Source: JBELHR01 sp042091275
Lineage (GTDB): Bacteria; Bacteroidota; Bacteroidia; Flavobacteriales; Flavobacteriaceae
Assembly (NCBI GenBank): GCA_042091275.1
Contig: JBELHR010000035.1
Coordinates: 1-17,733 of the forward strand
Length of the DNA stretch: 17,733 nt
Direction: 5' to 3'
The notes beneath the pieces were generated by a model. That model was not told where the DNA came from, searched no databases, and was given only the letters and a program-made list of their open reading frames with translations. The position numbers were made by a program, and so were the translations under genes. Positions within the stretch are counted from its first letter, which is position 1. Every line of letters starts with the position of its first letter. Below are positions 6,530-14,558 of this stretch, one piece after another.

Positions 6530-7942
6530 ATGAAGAAGAATAACAGAAGAGATTTTATTAAAAAATCTGCCGTTCTAGGTCTTGGATTTACCATTGTTCC
6601 ACGTCATGTATTGGGTCGGGGGTTTGTCGCCCCTTCCGATAAACTAAATATTGGTGCCATAGGTTCGGGTGGTCGAGGCTATGACAATATCATGGCCTGC
6701 GCAAAATCCAGAAATGTAACTATCGCCAGTCTTTGTGACGTAGATGATCGCAGTAGTATAAAAGCGAGAGGAAAATTCAAAAAAGCAAGTTATTACAAAG
6801 ATTATCGACAAATGCTCGATACCGAGAAAGGCTTGGATGCTATTATTATTTCTACGCCTGACCACATGCATGGTATTCAAGGAATGATGGCCATGGAAAT
6901 GGGTAAACACGTCTATATTGAAAAACCACTGAGTCACGATATCGACGAAGCTAGAAATATGACTCGAGCCGCAGAAAAATATAAAGTAGTCAGTCAGATG
7001 GGAAATCAAGGAGCTTCTGGAGACGGAGTTAGATTGATGCAAGAGTGGTATAAAGAGGGATTAATCGGAAAGGCTGATGAGGCTTGGGTTTGGACAAATC
7101 GTCCTGTTTGGCCTCAGGGTATACCGTGGCCTCAATCTAGTGAAACTCCGATTCCAAAGGAATTAGATTGGGATCTATGGCTAGGAACAGCTCCTCAACG
7201 CAATTATATTGGAAATTTAGTTCCATTTAATTGGCGAGGTTGGTGGGATTACGGTACAGGGGCATTAGGAGACATGGCTTGCCATTTGATTGAACCTGCC
7301 TACAAAACCTTGCAACTGGGCTATCCGAGTGCTGTAGAAGCCTCTGTTGGAGCTGTATATACCGGTGCCTTCCAAAGAGGTTACTTTCCAGAAAGTTGCC
7401 CTCCCTCCTCTCATATTATATTGGACTTCCCAAAAAGGAATTCCCAGCCAGCAGTAAAATTACATTGGATGGATGGAGGTATACAGCCTGAAAGACCGGA
7501 ATCCTTGGGGCCTGACGAATTAATGGGCGATGGCGGAAACGGAGTAATGATCAAAGGCGAAAAAGGGATAATGATGTGCGATACCTATGGAAGGAATCCA
7601 CGTCTATTACCAAAAAGCCTAAACGAACAAGCGAAAATGGTTAAGGAGCAAATCCCACGAGTTCCTGAAGGACATCATATTCAGTGGGTAAATGCTTGTA
7701 TGAAAGGATATAAGAACGCAAATACAAGTTCAAATTTTGAGATAGCTGGTCCTTTGACCGAAAGTGTTTTAATGGGTAACCTAGCTTTGAGAAGTTATGA
7801 TTACAGAATCAAAAACTCTAAAGATAATTGGGATTATCCAGGGCGTCACCGCAAATTATTGTGGGATGGAAACAATATGAAAGTTACCAATTTTGAACCT
7901 GCGAATCAATATATCGGTAGGACTTACAGAACAGGATGGTAA
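6530..7942 (+). CDS. Gfo/Idh/MocA-family oxidoreductase with a Tat export signal
   Basis: A 470-residue NAD(P)-dependent oxidoreductase of the sugar-dehydrogenase type. The N terminus MKKNNRRDFIKKSAVLGLGF is a twin-arginine signal (Arg6-Arg7 followed by DFIKK and a hydrophobic stretch), so the protein is probably folded with its cofactor and then exported to the periplasm. The Rossmann domain begins at KLNIGAIGSGGRG (38-50). ISTPDHMH (107-114) and EKPLSHD (131-137) are the usual substrate and cofactor motifs, with Lys132 the expected catalytic lysine. The C-terminal domain ends in NQYIGRTYRTGW. Such exported members are common in Bacteroidota and include some enzymes that act on glycosides by an NAD-dependent route; the substrate here cannot be read. 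It stands alone between the lipA terminator and a bidirectional terminator. No sugar-uptake genes adjoin it. Confidence 0.88.
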   Translation: MKKNNRRDFIKKSAVLGLGFTIVPRHVLGRGFVAPSDKLNIGAIGSGGRGYDNIMACAKSRNVTIASLCDVDDRSSIKARGKFKKASYYKDYRQMLDTEKGLDAIIISTPDHMHGIQGMMAMEMGKHVYIEKPLSHDIDEARNMTRAAEKYKVVSQMGNQGASGDGVRLMQEWYKEGLIGKADEAWVWTNRPVWPQGIPWPQSSETPIPKELDWDLWLGTAPQRNYIGNLVPFNWRGWWDYGTGALGDMACHLIEPAYKTLQLGYPSAVEASVGAVYTGAFQRGYFPESCPPSSHIILDFPKRNSQPAVKLHWMDGGIQPERPESLGPDELMGDGGNGVMIKGEKGIMMCDTYGRNPRLLPKSLNEQAKMVKEQIPRVPEGHHIQWVNACMKGYKNANTSSNFEIAGPLTESVLMGNLALRSYDYRIKNSKDNWDYPGRHRKLLWDGNNMKVTNFEPANQYIGRTYRTGW

Positions 7943-7976
7943 AAAAAAAGCGAAGGTTAAAACCTTCGCTTTTTTC
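7943..7976. terminator. Bidirectional terminator between convergent genes
   Basis: A 9-base-pair stem, GCGAAGGTT (7950-7958) with AACCTTCGC (7961-7969), is flanked by seven A on the left and six T on the right. It works in both directions for the oxidoreductase (+) and the SPFH gene (-), whose stop codons lie 36 bases apart. Confidence 0.9.
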
Positions 7977-7978
7977 TT

Positions 7979-8668
7979 TTAGTTATTTCCGAGTATAATC
8001 GGTAGTCCGTCTTCTCCTGAACCTACAACAATTACTTTTGAATTTGGACTTTTAGCCAATTCTATTGTAGCCTGTATCCCTTTTTCCTTTAAAATGTTTG
8101 AGGATAAAGAGGCGTTTAAGATACGGTTAGCAGCGGCCTTACCTTCTGCATCAATTTTTTGACGTTCCGCTTCTTTTCTCGCCTTCTCCAATCTAAATTC
8201 GTATTCTAGGGACTCTTGTTCCTGTCCTAATTTGCGCTCAATGGCATCTTTAATAGTCTTTGGAAGAGTCACATCNNNNNNNNNNNNNNNNNNNNNNNNN
8301 NNNNNNNNNNNNNNNNNNNNNNNNNNNNNNNNNNNNNNNNNNNNNNNNNNNNNNNNNNNNNNNNNNNNNNNNNNNTCTAGTTGAATATCCAATCCGTTGG
8401 AAGATAAAACATTCATGCGTTCTGCGAGCTCTTGCTGTCTTACGTTGTACAATACAACTTTGTTCCAAGGAGCGACAAAGTTCAATCCTTCTGGTAAAGG
8501 GGGTTGATCCGTTACTACTCCATCTCCTAAAGTTTCGTATAAAACTCCAGCTTGTCCTGCTCCTACTGTAACTAAAGATCTGGAAATAAATATAATAGCT
8601 ACAATTACTAATACAATACCTAAAATTCCGAATTTAGGTAACTTAAAATCTAATGGTTGATTACTCAT
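7979..8668 (-). CDS. Prohibitin-like SPFH/Band 7 membrane protein, interrupted by an assembly gap
   Basis: A membrane-anchored scaffold protein of the prohibitin group, which forms large ring assemblies on membranes and is linked to quality control by proteases. A single N-terminal helix (about 12-30, FGILGIVLVIVAIIFIS) is followed by the SPFH domain opening AGQAGVLYETLGDGVV and VRQQELAERMNVLSSNG. After the gap comes the C-terminal coiled coil (DVTLPKTIKDAIERKL, EKARKEAERQKIDAEGKA) and the ending VIVVGSGEDGLPIILGNN. The run of 100 N at 8276-8375 removes the middle of the SPFH domain. Relatives have about 80 residues there and total about 275, so some 45-50 residues more than shown are missing. 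The ATG overlaps the lyase stop by 8 bases (ATGAGTAA). Confidence 0.9.
   Translation of the reverse strand: MSNQPLDFKLPKFGILGIVLVIVAIIFISRSLVTVGAGQAGVLYETLGDGVVTDQPPLPEGLNFVAPWNKVVLYNVRQQELAERMNVLSSNGLDIQLXXXXXXXXXXXXXXXXXXXXXXXXXXXXXXXXXXDVTLPKTIKDAIERKLGQEQESLEYEFRLEKARKEAERQKIDAEGKAAANRILNASLSSNILKEKGIQATIELAKSPNSKVIVVGSGEDGLPIILGNN
8276..8375. other. Run of 100 N, scaffold gap inside the SPFH gene
   Basis: The coding frame resumes correctly on the far side. The exact round length suggests a placeholder. Confidence 0.95.
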
Positions 8669-9860
8669 TGCTTGTGTTTTTTTTACTAAAATAAGGTTTA
8701 GTTTCGTATAATCTCTTTAAATATTTTAAAATAACACCTCTTTCTGTCGCAATATTTAAACGGTACCAAAGCTCGTAATTTCCCCCAAATTGAGCCCCTG
8801 GCGCAAGACCCATTTTGGCTTTGTCAAAAATCCAGTCCTTCAATTCTTCGGAACTTAAATTACAGTCTCTAAAATCCAACCAAAGTTGGTAGGTGCCTTG
8901 AGGTTTTGTCAATTTTACCTGAGGAAGATACTTTTCTAAAAAAGTTTGAATTTCTGCTATCGTATCCTCGAGATAAATAATAAACTCCTCCAACCAATCC
9001 GACCCCTTATTATAAGCGGCTTGCGTAATATAAAAAGTAAATGCATTACCATGGTGAATAAACAAAGATTCCACCTCTCTTCTAATCTTCATATAATAAC
9101 CCGTATTCTCGGAGTATATATGTCCTGTTGCAACTCCTTGCAATCCAAAAGTTTTGCCAGGAGAACCTAAAAGAACGACAGAGTTCTCCCGGTCAATATC
9201 AATATAACTTTTAAAGCTATTTGGAGCATATACAATGTCCGCGTGTATTTCATCCGACAGGACAAGAACGTCGTACTTGTTTGCCAAGGACTTTATCTTC
9301 TGCAATTCCTCCGTCGTCCAGACTCTTCCCACTGGATTGTGGGGATTACACAGCAGATAGATTTTATTCTCTTCCTTCGACATTTGAATTTCTAAATCTT
9401 CAAAATCGATAACAAACAGACCCTGATCGTCGATTTTTAAGGCATTATTGACCACCTTACGTTTGTTGATTTTAATGGTGTGCTCAAACATATGATAAAC
9501 CGGAGTATTGATTATAACTCCTTGCATAGGCTTAGAAAAAAGACGAATAACAACTGCTATTCCCGTCAAAACACTATTTACTTGATTGAAATAGGAAGGA
9601 TTTAGTGCCAATCCATGTCTCGATTCAAACCAGCTGCTTATACTGCCGTAAAGTTTTTTATCGTTAAACTCATAAGGAAATATTCCCCTGTGAGCCAAAG
9701 CCAAAACTTGCTCCCTAATAGGCAATGCAACTCGAAAATCCATATCTGCAATCCAAAACGGATAAACCTCTTCACTTTTATAAATATGTCCGTGAACATG
9801 AGGGTTGGTCTTGACAAAATTGGTTTCTTCTCTATTCTTTAAAGGATCAAAATATTCCAT
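8661..9860 (-). CDS. PatB/MalY-type PLP-dependent C-S lyase (cystathionine beta-lyase) or related aminotransferase
   Basis: The 399-residue protein is a fold-type I PLP enzyme of the MalY/PatB subgroup, known to cleave the C-S bond of cystathionine to homocysteine, pyruvate and ammonia. Signs are PFWIADMDF near the N terminus (34-42), a hallmark of this subgroup, NTPVYHMF (118-125), CNPHNPVGRVW (171-181), SDEIHADIVY (202-211) and GSPGKTFGLQGV (232-243) with the PLP lysine at 236. The usual PSKTFN is changed to PGKTFG in this copy. The start is the only good ATG. It lies 12 bases beyond the fabG terminator T-run, so it has its own start of transcription or relies on read-through. A TATATTG just before the ATG could be part of a -7 box. 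Its stop overlaps the SPFH start. The methionine pathway role is an inference from the subgroup. Confidence 0.85.
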   Translation of the reverse strand: MEYFDPLKNREETNFVKTNPHVHGHIYKSEEVYPFWIADMDFRVALPIREQVLALAHRGIFPYEFNDKKLYGSISSWFESRHGLALNPSYFNQVNSVLTGIAVVIRLFSKPMQGVIINTPVYHMFEHTIKINKRKVVNNALKIDDQGLFVIDFEDLEIQMSKEENKIYLLCNPHNPVGRVWTTEELQKIKSLANKYDVLVLSDEIHADIVYAPNSFKSYIDIDRENSVVLLGSPGKTFGLQGVATGHIYSENTGYYMKIRREVESLFIHHGNAFTFYITQAAYNKGSDWLEEFIIYLEDTIAEIQTFLEKYLPQVKLTKPQGTYQLWLDFRDCNLSSEELKDWIFDKAKMGLAPGAQFGGNYELWYRLNIATERGVILKYLKRLYETKPYFSKKNTSNE

Positions 9861-9873
9861 ATTTCAATATACT

Positions 9874-9907
9874 AAAAAAGGCCCTTATCCGTTGAGATAA
9901 GAGCCTT
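9874..9907 (-). terminator. Terminator after fabG
   Basis: On the minus strand a stem of eleven pairs with one mismatch (arms 9896-9907 and 9878-9889, six-base loop) is followed by six T (9879-9874). Confidence 0.8.
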
Positions 9908-9928
9908 CTAAATTTATTTTACAAATAT

Positions 9929-10678
9929 TTAAGCAGTAATCATACCTCCGTCAACGTTAAGCGTTTGTCCCGTGATATAAGCACTCATATCTGAAGCTAA
10001 AAACACACAAGCGTTTGCAATATCCTCTGGACTCCCTCCTCTTTTGAGTGGAATAGCTTGTCTCCATCCATCTACAATAGTCTCGTCCAATTTTGCCGTC
10101 ATTTCTGTCTCGATAAAACCTGGAGCAATTGCATTACAACGAATATTTCTAGAACCTAATTCCAGGGCAACAGATTTAGTAAATCCAAGCATCCCTGCTT
10201 TAGAAGCCGCATAATTGGTCTGACCTGCATTTCCTTGAACACCAACTACAGAGCTCATATTTATTATGGAACCGGAACGCTGCTTCATCATCGGACGAAT
10301 TACAGCCTTTGTCAAGTTAAAAACAGATTTTAAGTTTACTTCCATAACCTGATCAAAATCTTGTTCACTTATTCTCATTAACAGATTATCCTTTGTAATC
10401 CCAGCATTATTTATCAAAACATCAATACCTCCAAAATCCTTTTGAACCTCAGCAGCCAAGTCTTGTGCTGCTTGAAAATCCGCGGCATTAGATTGGTATC
10501 CTTTTGCTTTGACACCCAAAGCAACTAGTTCCAATTCTAACTTATCCGCAGCTTCAACAGAAGAGCTATAGGTAAAAGCAACATTTGCTCCTTGTCTCGC
10601 GAAAACCTCCGCTATACCTTTTCCAATTCCTCTGGTAGCTCCTGTTATTAATGCTGTTTTGTTTTCTAGTAATTTCAT
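9929..10678 (-). CDS. fabG: 3-oxoacyl-[acyl-carrier-protein] reductase FabG
   Basis: FabG is an NADPH-dependent short-chain dehydrogenase that reduces 3-oxoacyl-ACP to (R)-3-hydroxyacyl-ACP in fatty-acid elongation, in the cytosol. The cofactor motif TGATRGIGKGIA is at 12-23, NNAG at 90-93, and the catalytic set Asn115 (NLKS), Ser143 (MSSVVG), Tyr156 and Lys160 (YAASKAG). The 249 residues and the features GITKDNLLMRI and the C-terminal YITGQTLNVDGG are those of true FabG rather than a general dehydrogenase. It is bounded by hairpin terminators on both sides and has a -7 box upstream, so it is probably monocistronic. Its product is what LpxA and LpxD, encoded further along, use as acyl donor. 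Confidence 0.94.
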   Translation of the reverse strand: MKLLENKTALITGATRGIGKGIAEVFARQGANVAFTYSSSVEAADKLELELVALGVKAKGYQSNAADFQAAQDLAAEVQKDFGGIDVLINNAGITKDNLLMRISEQDFDQVMEVNLKSVFNLTKAVIRPMMKQRSGSIINMSSVVGVQGNAGQTNYAASKAGMLGFTKSVALELGSRNIRCNAIAPGFIETEMTAKLDETIVDGWRQAIPLKRGGSPEDIANACVFLASDMSAYITGQTLNVDGGMITA

Positions 10679-10700
10679 AAACTTGTTTTTAAAATCGAAC

Positions 10701-10708
10701 CAAATATA
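10701..10708 (-). promoter_or_regulatory. Probable -7 promoter box of fabG
   Basis: Minus-strand TATATTTG matches TAnnTTTG and lies 22 bases before the ATG at 10678. The place of a -33 element is taken by the preceding terminator hairpin, and no TTTG is seen there. Confidence 0.5.
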
Positions 10709-10711
10709 TAT

Positions 10712-10739
10712 AAAAAGGGCGAGTCTATAGACTCGCCCT
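10712..10739 (-). terminator. Terminator after the M16 peptidase gene
   Basis: A perfect 22-base palindrome (10717-10738, GGGCGAGTCTA and its complement) is followed on the minus strand by five T. It is GC-rich in an AT-rich setting and stands 20 bases past the stop codon. Confidence 0.88.
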
Positions 10740-10758
10740 CAACCTTAAAAGGATTTAT

Positions 10759-13485
10759 TTATTGTTCCACTTTAGGTTCTTGATAATTAAAAAGATAGTC
10801 TACTTCCATTTCTTGAACTTTACCTAATTTTTGTAAAGCCTCAAAATTGACATCGTTTTTATTNNNNNNNNNNNNNNNNNNNNNNNNNNNNNNNNNNNNN
10901 NNNNNNNNNNNNNNNNNNNNNNNNNNNNNNNNNNNNNNNNNNNNNNNNNNNNNNNNNNNNNNNTTCGATGCAGTTGAATAAACAGCTGCCGCAGAATATG
11001 CTAGAGATTTAGCTTCTCTGATTTCTTGGAAAACGATAGAAGACAGACCAGAACCAAAATAGGTGTTGAATACGCGAGCAGAAGCCATTTTCTTTGGATC
11101 AAATACATCCTCCTTTGCAACTAACATCATCTCTGCTTGGACCATATCATAGTTTGTAAAGTAAACCTCTTCTCCGGTTTCACGCATGTCGTAATCCTTA
11201 GCCTCAGGATATTCTAAAAGCTCAGACTTGACCTTGTGCAATTCATTCATAGCAGTCAAAGCAGCATCGACATCTTTACCGTAGTAAAAAATACGTTGTT
11301 TATAATCTTTTAAGCTCTTGATGATATCCGTTAAATCTGTCGGTGTCATTTCCATCAATTCATCCGCTTGATATATATTTCTCAGAGAGGAATCCTCCCC
11401 GTAAAGAGCATAACTCATAAGACCCGATTGTAAAATACTACCCTTTTGAAGTTTGGTGTTTTGACGTCCTTTTAAGATTCTAGCAATATACTTATCAAAA
11501 GAATCTTGATCACCTGTTGCATTTGACCACGCTTCCTCCAATAGAGCCAAACCTGGTTTTAAATTTTCTTTTAAACCGGAGATGTAAACATAAGTTCGCT
11601 CTCCCCCGGCAGAAACGCCATAGTCGATTCCCAATTTATAGAACTCTTTCTTTAATTCCTCTGGACTGTATTTATCTGTTCCGATATAGTTAAAATATCC
11701 AGCAGCAATTTCCAAATCCTTTTGGTTGTCTTTACCCATATCAAAAATGATATTGAGTTCAAACAAGTCGTTATTTGGATTGTCAATAAAAGTTACCGGA
11801 ATACCGTTAGTAAGTTCAGAGGTTTTAAGTTCAGACTTGTAATCCACATACTTCGGCTTTAAATCAGGAGATATTTTGGAAGAAAATGTCTTTACAAAGT
11901 CTGACTGAGACCCTCTATTTAAATTAACCGGAGTAATACCAGGGTTTGCTACTTTAACTATACTCTCGTCTACTCCTTTTCTCTTGTAAACAACAACGTA
12001 ATTGTCTCCGTAAAACTCGTTTGCAAATGCCACCAAGTCTTCTTTGTTTATCTCTTTTAACTCTTCGATAAATGCAATTTCATCTGCCCAATTTTGATTG
12101 TAGATAAAAGCATCTACATAAGCATCTGCCAAAGCCGTATTATTCTCGTATTGACGGGTTAAAGTCAGTTTCATATCGTTTATTACTGCATCTAACATCC
12201 AATCTTCAAATTCACCAGATTTGATAAGTTCCACTTGACTAATCATCAAATCCTTAACCTCTTCTAGGCTCTGACCTTGTTTTGGTGAACCGTTTAGCAT
12301 ATGAAAACCGTAGTCGTTTAAAAAGGAAGGATAAGTCCCTGCTCTTTGCACTAAACCTTTTTGATTTAGATTTAAATCCATTAAACCTGCACTGGAATTG
12401 GATAAAATCATATCCACCAAAGTGATGTATTTCGACTGCTCCGACCCTTTTTTATCGGTTCTGTAACTGACGTATACACTTTCAGAAGTAGGTCCAAAAA
12501 CCTCATTAACTTTTATCTCTGTAATAGGTTCTTCGGAAGCAAAAACAGGATGTTCAACTGTTTTATTTTCATAATCCCCAAAGGCGTCATTAACTTTCTG
12601 AATCGTTTCGTCAAATTCAAAATCACCGACTAAAACTACCGCCATATTAGAGGGTACATAATAGGTGTCAAAATAATTCTTAATAGCTACCATAGAAGGG
12701 TTCTTCAAATGTTCCGCCGTTCCGATAGTGGTCTGCTGACCGTATGGATGTGTCGGAAAGAGCTCACTCAGCATAGTGGCATAAGCCTTTCTTCCATCAC
12801 TGTCTTGACCGCGATTAAACTCCTCAAACACTGCCTCCAATTCCGTGTGAAATAATCGAAGTACAACTTCTTTAAAACGCGCACTTTCCACACTTAACCA
12901 TTTATCCAACTCATTAGCTGGAATTTTATTGGTATAAACCGTTTGTTCAAATGAAGTATAGGCATTCGTACCCTGCGCCCCGAGTGAAGCAATCATCTTG
13001 TCGTACTCATTCGCGATAGAATAATTAGAAGCCTCCAAAGAAACGGCATCGATTTCCTTATAAAGAGCTAATTTTTCTTCAGGATCATCTGTTGCCTTGT
13101 GCTTTTCGTATAAATCTGAAATCTTGTCTAGATACGGTTTTTCCTTTTCCCAATCTAATGTTCCAAACTCGTGTGTTCCTTTAAAAACCATATGCTCTAG
13201 ATAATGAGCAAGTCCTGTCGATTCCTTTGGATCGTAATTTGAACCAGCGCGAACCGCGACATAGGTTTGAATCTTTGGTTCATCGCTATTTTGACTTAAA
13301 TAGACTTTCAATCCATTCTCTAAGGTGTATAATCTAAGGCCAGTAGGATCATTAGCGACAGTCTCGTAATTGAAACCATTTTCATCTTGCTCAGAAGTAG
13401 TCTCAAAGGAAGTACCTCGCTCAGAGCAACTAATTAACAATCCAGCCGCAACCAACAGAAAGGCTAGTCTTTTGTAAAAAATCAT
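10759..13485 (-). CDS. M16 family zinc metallopeptidase (pitrilysin/insulinase type), lipoprotein, interrupted by an assembly gap
   Basis: A large two-domain peptidase. The N terminus MIFYKRLAFLLVAAGLLISC ends in a lipobox (LISC, Cys20), so it is a lipoprotein of the cell envelope. The zinc site is HYLEH at 94-98 (the inverted HxxEH motif, Glu97 catalytic); the third ligand is a Glu in ELEAVFEEF (215-223). A helical insertion of about 60 residues separates these, as in many pitrilysin-like proteins. The second, inactive M16 half begins around residue 540 and includes FGSGLSSIVFQEIREAKSLAYSA. The run of 100 N at 10864-10963 cuts out part of this C-terminal half; relatives have about 110 residues there, not 33. 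It probably degrades short peptides in the periplasm. It is flanked by terminators on both sides. No clear -7 box is seen before the start. Confidence 0.93.
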   Translation of the reverse strand: MIFYKRLAFLLVAAGLLISCSERGTSFETTSEQDENGFNYETVANDPTGLRLYTLENGLKVYLSQNSDEPKIQTYVAVRAGSNYDPKESTGLAHYLEHMVFKGTHEFGTLDWEKEKPYLDKISDLYEKHKATDDPEEKLALYKEIDAVSLEASNYSIANEYDKMIASLGAQGTNAYTSFEQTVYTNKIPANELDKWLSVESARFKEVVLRLFHTELEAVFEEFNRGQDSDGRKAYATMLSELFPTHPYGQQTTIGTAEHLKNPSMVAIKNYFDTYYVPSNMAVVLVGDFEFDETIQKVNDAFGDYENKTVEHPVFASEEPITEIKVNEVFGPTSESVYVSYRTDKKGSEQSKYITLVDMILSNSSAGLMDLNLNQKGLVQRAGTYPSFLNDYGFHMLNGSPKQGQSLEEVKDLMISQVELIKSGEFEDWMLDAVINDMKLTLTRQYENNTALADAYVDAFIYNQNWADEIAFIEELKEINKEDLVAFANEFYGDNYVVVYKRKGVDESIVKVANPGITPVNLNRGSQSDFVKTFSSKISPDLKPKYVDYKSELKTSELTNGIPVTFIDNPNNDLFELNIIFDMGKDNQKDLEIAAGYFNYIGTDKYSPEELKKEFYKLGIDYGVSAGGERTYVYISGLKENLKPGLALLEEAWSNATGDQDSFDKYIARILKGRQNTKLQKGSILQSGLMSYALYGEDSSLRNIYQADELMEMTPTDLTDIIKSLKDYKQRIFYYGKDVDAALTAMNELHKVKSELLEYPEAKDYDMRETGEEVYFTNYDMVQAEMMLVAKEDVFDPKKMASARVFNTYFGSGLSSIVFQEIREAKSLAYSAAAVYSTASXXXXXXXXXXXXXXXXXXXXXXXXXXXXXXXXXXNKNDVNFEALQKLGKVQEMEVDYLFNYQEPKVEQ
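10864..10963. other. Run of 100 N, scaffold gap inside the M16 peptidase gene
   Basis: The frame is open and sensible on both sides (YSTAS before, NKNDVNFEAL after). The exact round length suggests a placeholder. Confidence 0.95.
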
Positions 13486-13520
13486 GTTTTTAGGGTTTAG
13501 TTAGAAATATTTTTGGGCAT

Positions 13521-13555
13521 AAAAAAAGCCTGTTCTAAGATAATAAAGAACAGGC
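13521..13555 (-). terminator. Terminator after sucD
   Basis: A perfect 9-base-pair stem (AGAACAGGC at 13547-13555 with GCCTGTTCT at 13528-13536), a ten-base loop and seven T on the minus strand. A second small palindrome, CTTAACTTGAGTTAAG (13559-13574), lies between it and the stop codon. Confidence 0.88.
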
Positions 13556-13585
13556 TAACTTAACTTGAGTTAAGATATTTTTAAC

Positions 13586-14458
13586 TTATTTTAATACTTG
13601 TGCAATTGCTTCTCCAATTTTAGCAGGAGATTCCACAACGTGAATTCCGTTTTCTGCAAGAATTTTCATTTTGGCTTGAGCAGTATCATCAGCTCCACCT
13701 ACGATAGCACCGGCATGCCCCATAGTTCTTCCAGCTGGCGCAGTTTGACCTGCAATAAAACCAACTACTGGCTTGCGATTTCCGTCCGCTTTGATCCATT
13801 GTGCAGCTTCTGCCTCTAATTGACCTCCAATTTCACCAATCATAACGATTGCCTCTGTTTCTGGATCATTCATCAACAATTCTACTGCTTGCTTTGTAGT
13901 GGTTCCGATAATTGGATCTCCTCCAATACCAATAGCAGTTGTAATTCCGTAACCTTGCTTTACAACTTGGTCAGCAGCCTCGTAAGTAAGCGTACCAGAC
14001 TTGGATACAATACCTACATTACCTTTTTTGAATATAAATCCTGGCATGATACCAACCTTAGCCTCTCCTGGAGTAATTACTCCTGGGCAATTTGGTCCTA
14101 CCAAAGTAACATCTTTATCTTCTAAATAAGATTTAACCTTTACCATATCCGCTGTAGGAATACCTTCAGTAATACAAATAACTACTTTGATACCCGCCTC
14201 TGCAGCTTCCATAATAGCATCTGAAGCGAATGCTGGTGGTACAAAAATAATACTGGTATCTGCACCTGCCTTTTCAACAGATTCAGCTACAGTATTAAAC
14301 ACCGGCTTACCCAAATGCTCTTGACCTCCTTTACCAGGCGTTACTCCACCGATAACGTTAGTTCCGTAATCGATCATTTGACCCGCGTGAAAGGTTCCTT
14401 CACTTCCAGTAAATCCTTGAACAACAATTCTAGAATCCTTATTAACTAATACACTCAT
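13586..14458 (-). CDS. sucD: Succinyl-CoA synthetase (succinate-CoA ligase) subunit alpha SucD
   Basis: SucD is the CoA-binding and phosphohistidine subunit of the TCA-cycle enzyme that interconverts succinyl-CoA and succinate with formation of ATP or GTP. The 290 residues match the E. coli protein (289). The CoA-binding domain has VQGFTGSEGTFHA (13-25) and GGVTPGKGG (37-45). GPNCPGVITPGE follows at about 120-131, and the active histidine is His248 in MGHAGAIVGG. The beta subunit gene sucC is not next to it, as is often the case in Flavobacteriia, so both are expressed from separate places. It has its own -7 box and terminator. Neighbouring efp is separated by a terminator. Confidence 0.97.
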   Translation of the reverse strand: MSVLVNKDSRIVVQGFTGSEGTFHAGQMIDYGTNVIGGVTPGKGGQEHLGKPVFNTVAESVEKAGADTSIIFVPPAFASDAIMEAAEAGIKVVICITEGIPTADMVKVKSYLEDKDVTLVGPNCPGVITPGEAKVGIMPGFIFKKGNVGIVSKSGTLTYEAADQVVKQGYGITTAIGIGGDPIIGTTTKQAVELLMNDPETEAIVMIGEIGGQLEAEAAQWIKADGNRKPVVGFIAGQTAPAGRTMGHAGAIVGGADDTAQAKMKILAENGIHVVESPAKIGEAIAQVLK

Positions 14459-14486
14459 AATTTATTTCGTTCTTGACTATTTTTCA

Positions 14487-14494
14487 CAAAAATA
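14487..14494 (-). promoter_or_regulatory. Probable -7 promoter box of sucD
   Basis: Minus-strand TATTTTTG matches TAnnTTTG and lies 28 bases before the ATG at 14458. Only a weak T-rich element is present about 19 bases upstream. Confidence 0.5.
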
Positions 14495-14517
14495 GAATTT
14501 TAAATCTATTATAAAAT

Positions 14518-14547
14518 AAAAAGCCCCTAAATAAAAGAGGCTTTTTT
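14518..14547. terminator. Terminator after efp, possibly bidirectional
   Basis: Stem arms AGCCCCT (14522-14528) and AGAGGCT (14536-14542) pair with one mismatch. A-rich sequence on the left gives a T-run on the minus strand, and seven T follow on the plus strand. Confidence 0.75.
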
Positions 14548-14558
14548 TACTTACTTAT

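Noticed and set aside
9861..9880. A promoter for the C-S lyase with TATATTG as -7 box
   Set aside because: It is shifted from TAnnTTTG, almost touches the ATG and lacks a -33 element; noted in the gene entry only.
4655..10963. Mobile elements hidden in the N runs
   Set aside because: Coding frames on both sides belong to the same protein in each case, with no target duplication or inverted ends at the borders.
13586..14125. Open frames on the plus strand opposite sucD, and similar antisense frames opposite lipA, lpxA, lpxC and the oxidoreductase
   Set aside because: They lie fully within strongly conserved genes, have low-complexity or cysteine- and serine-rich translations and match no family I know.
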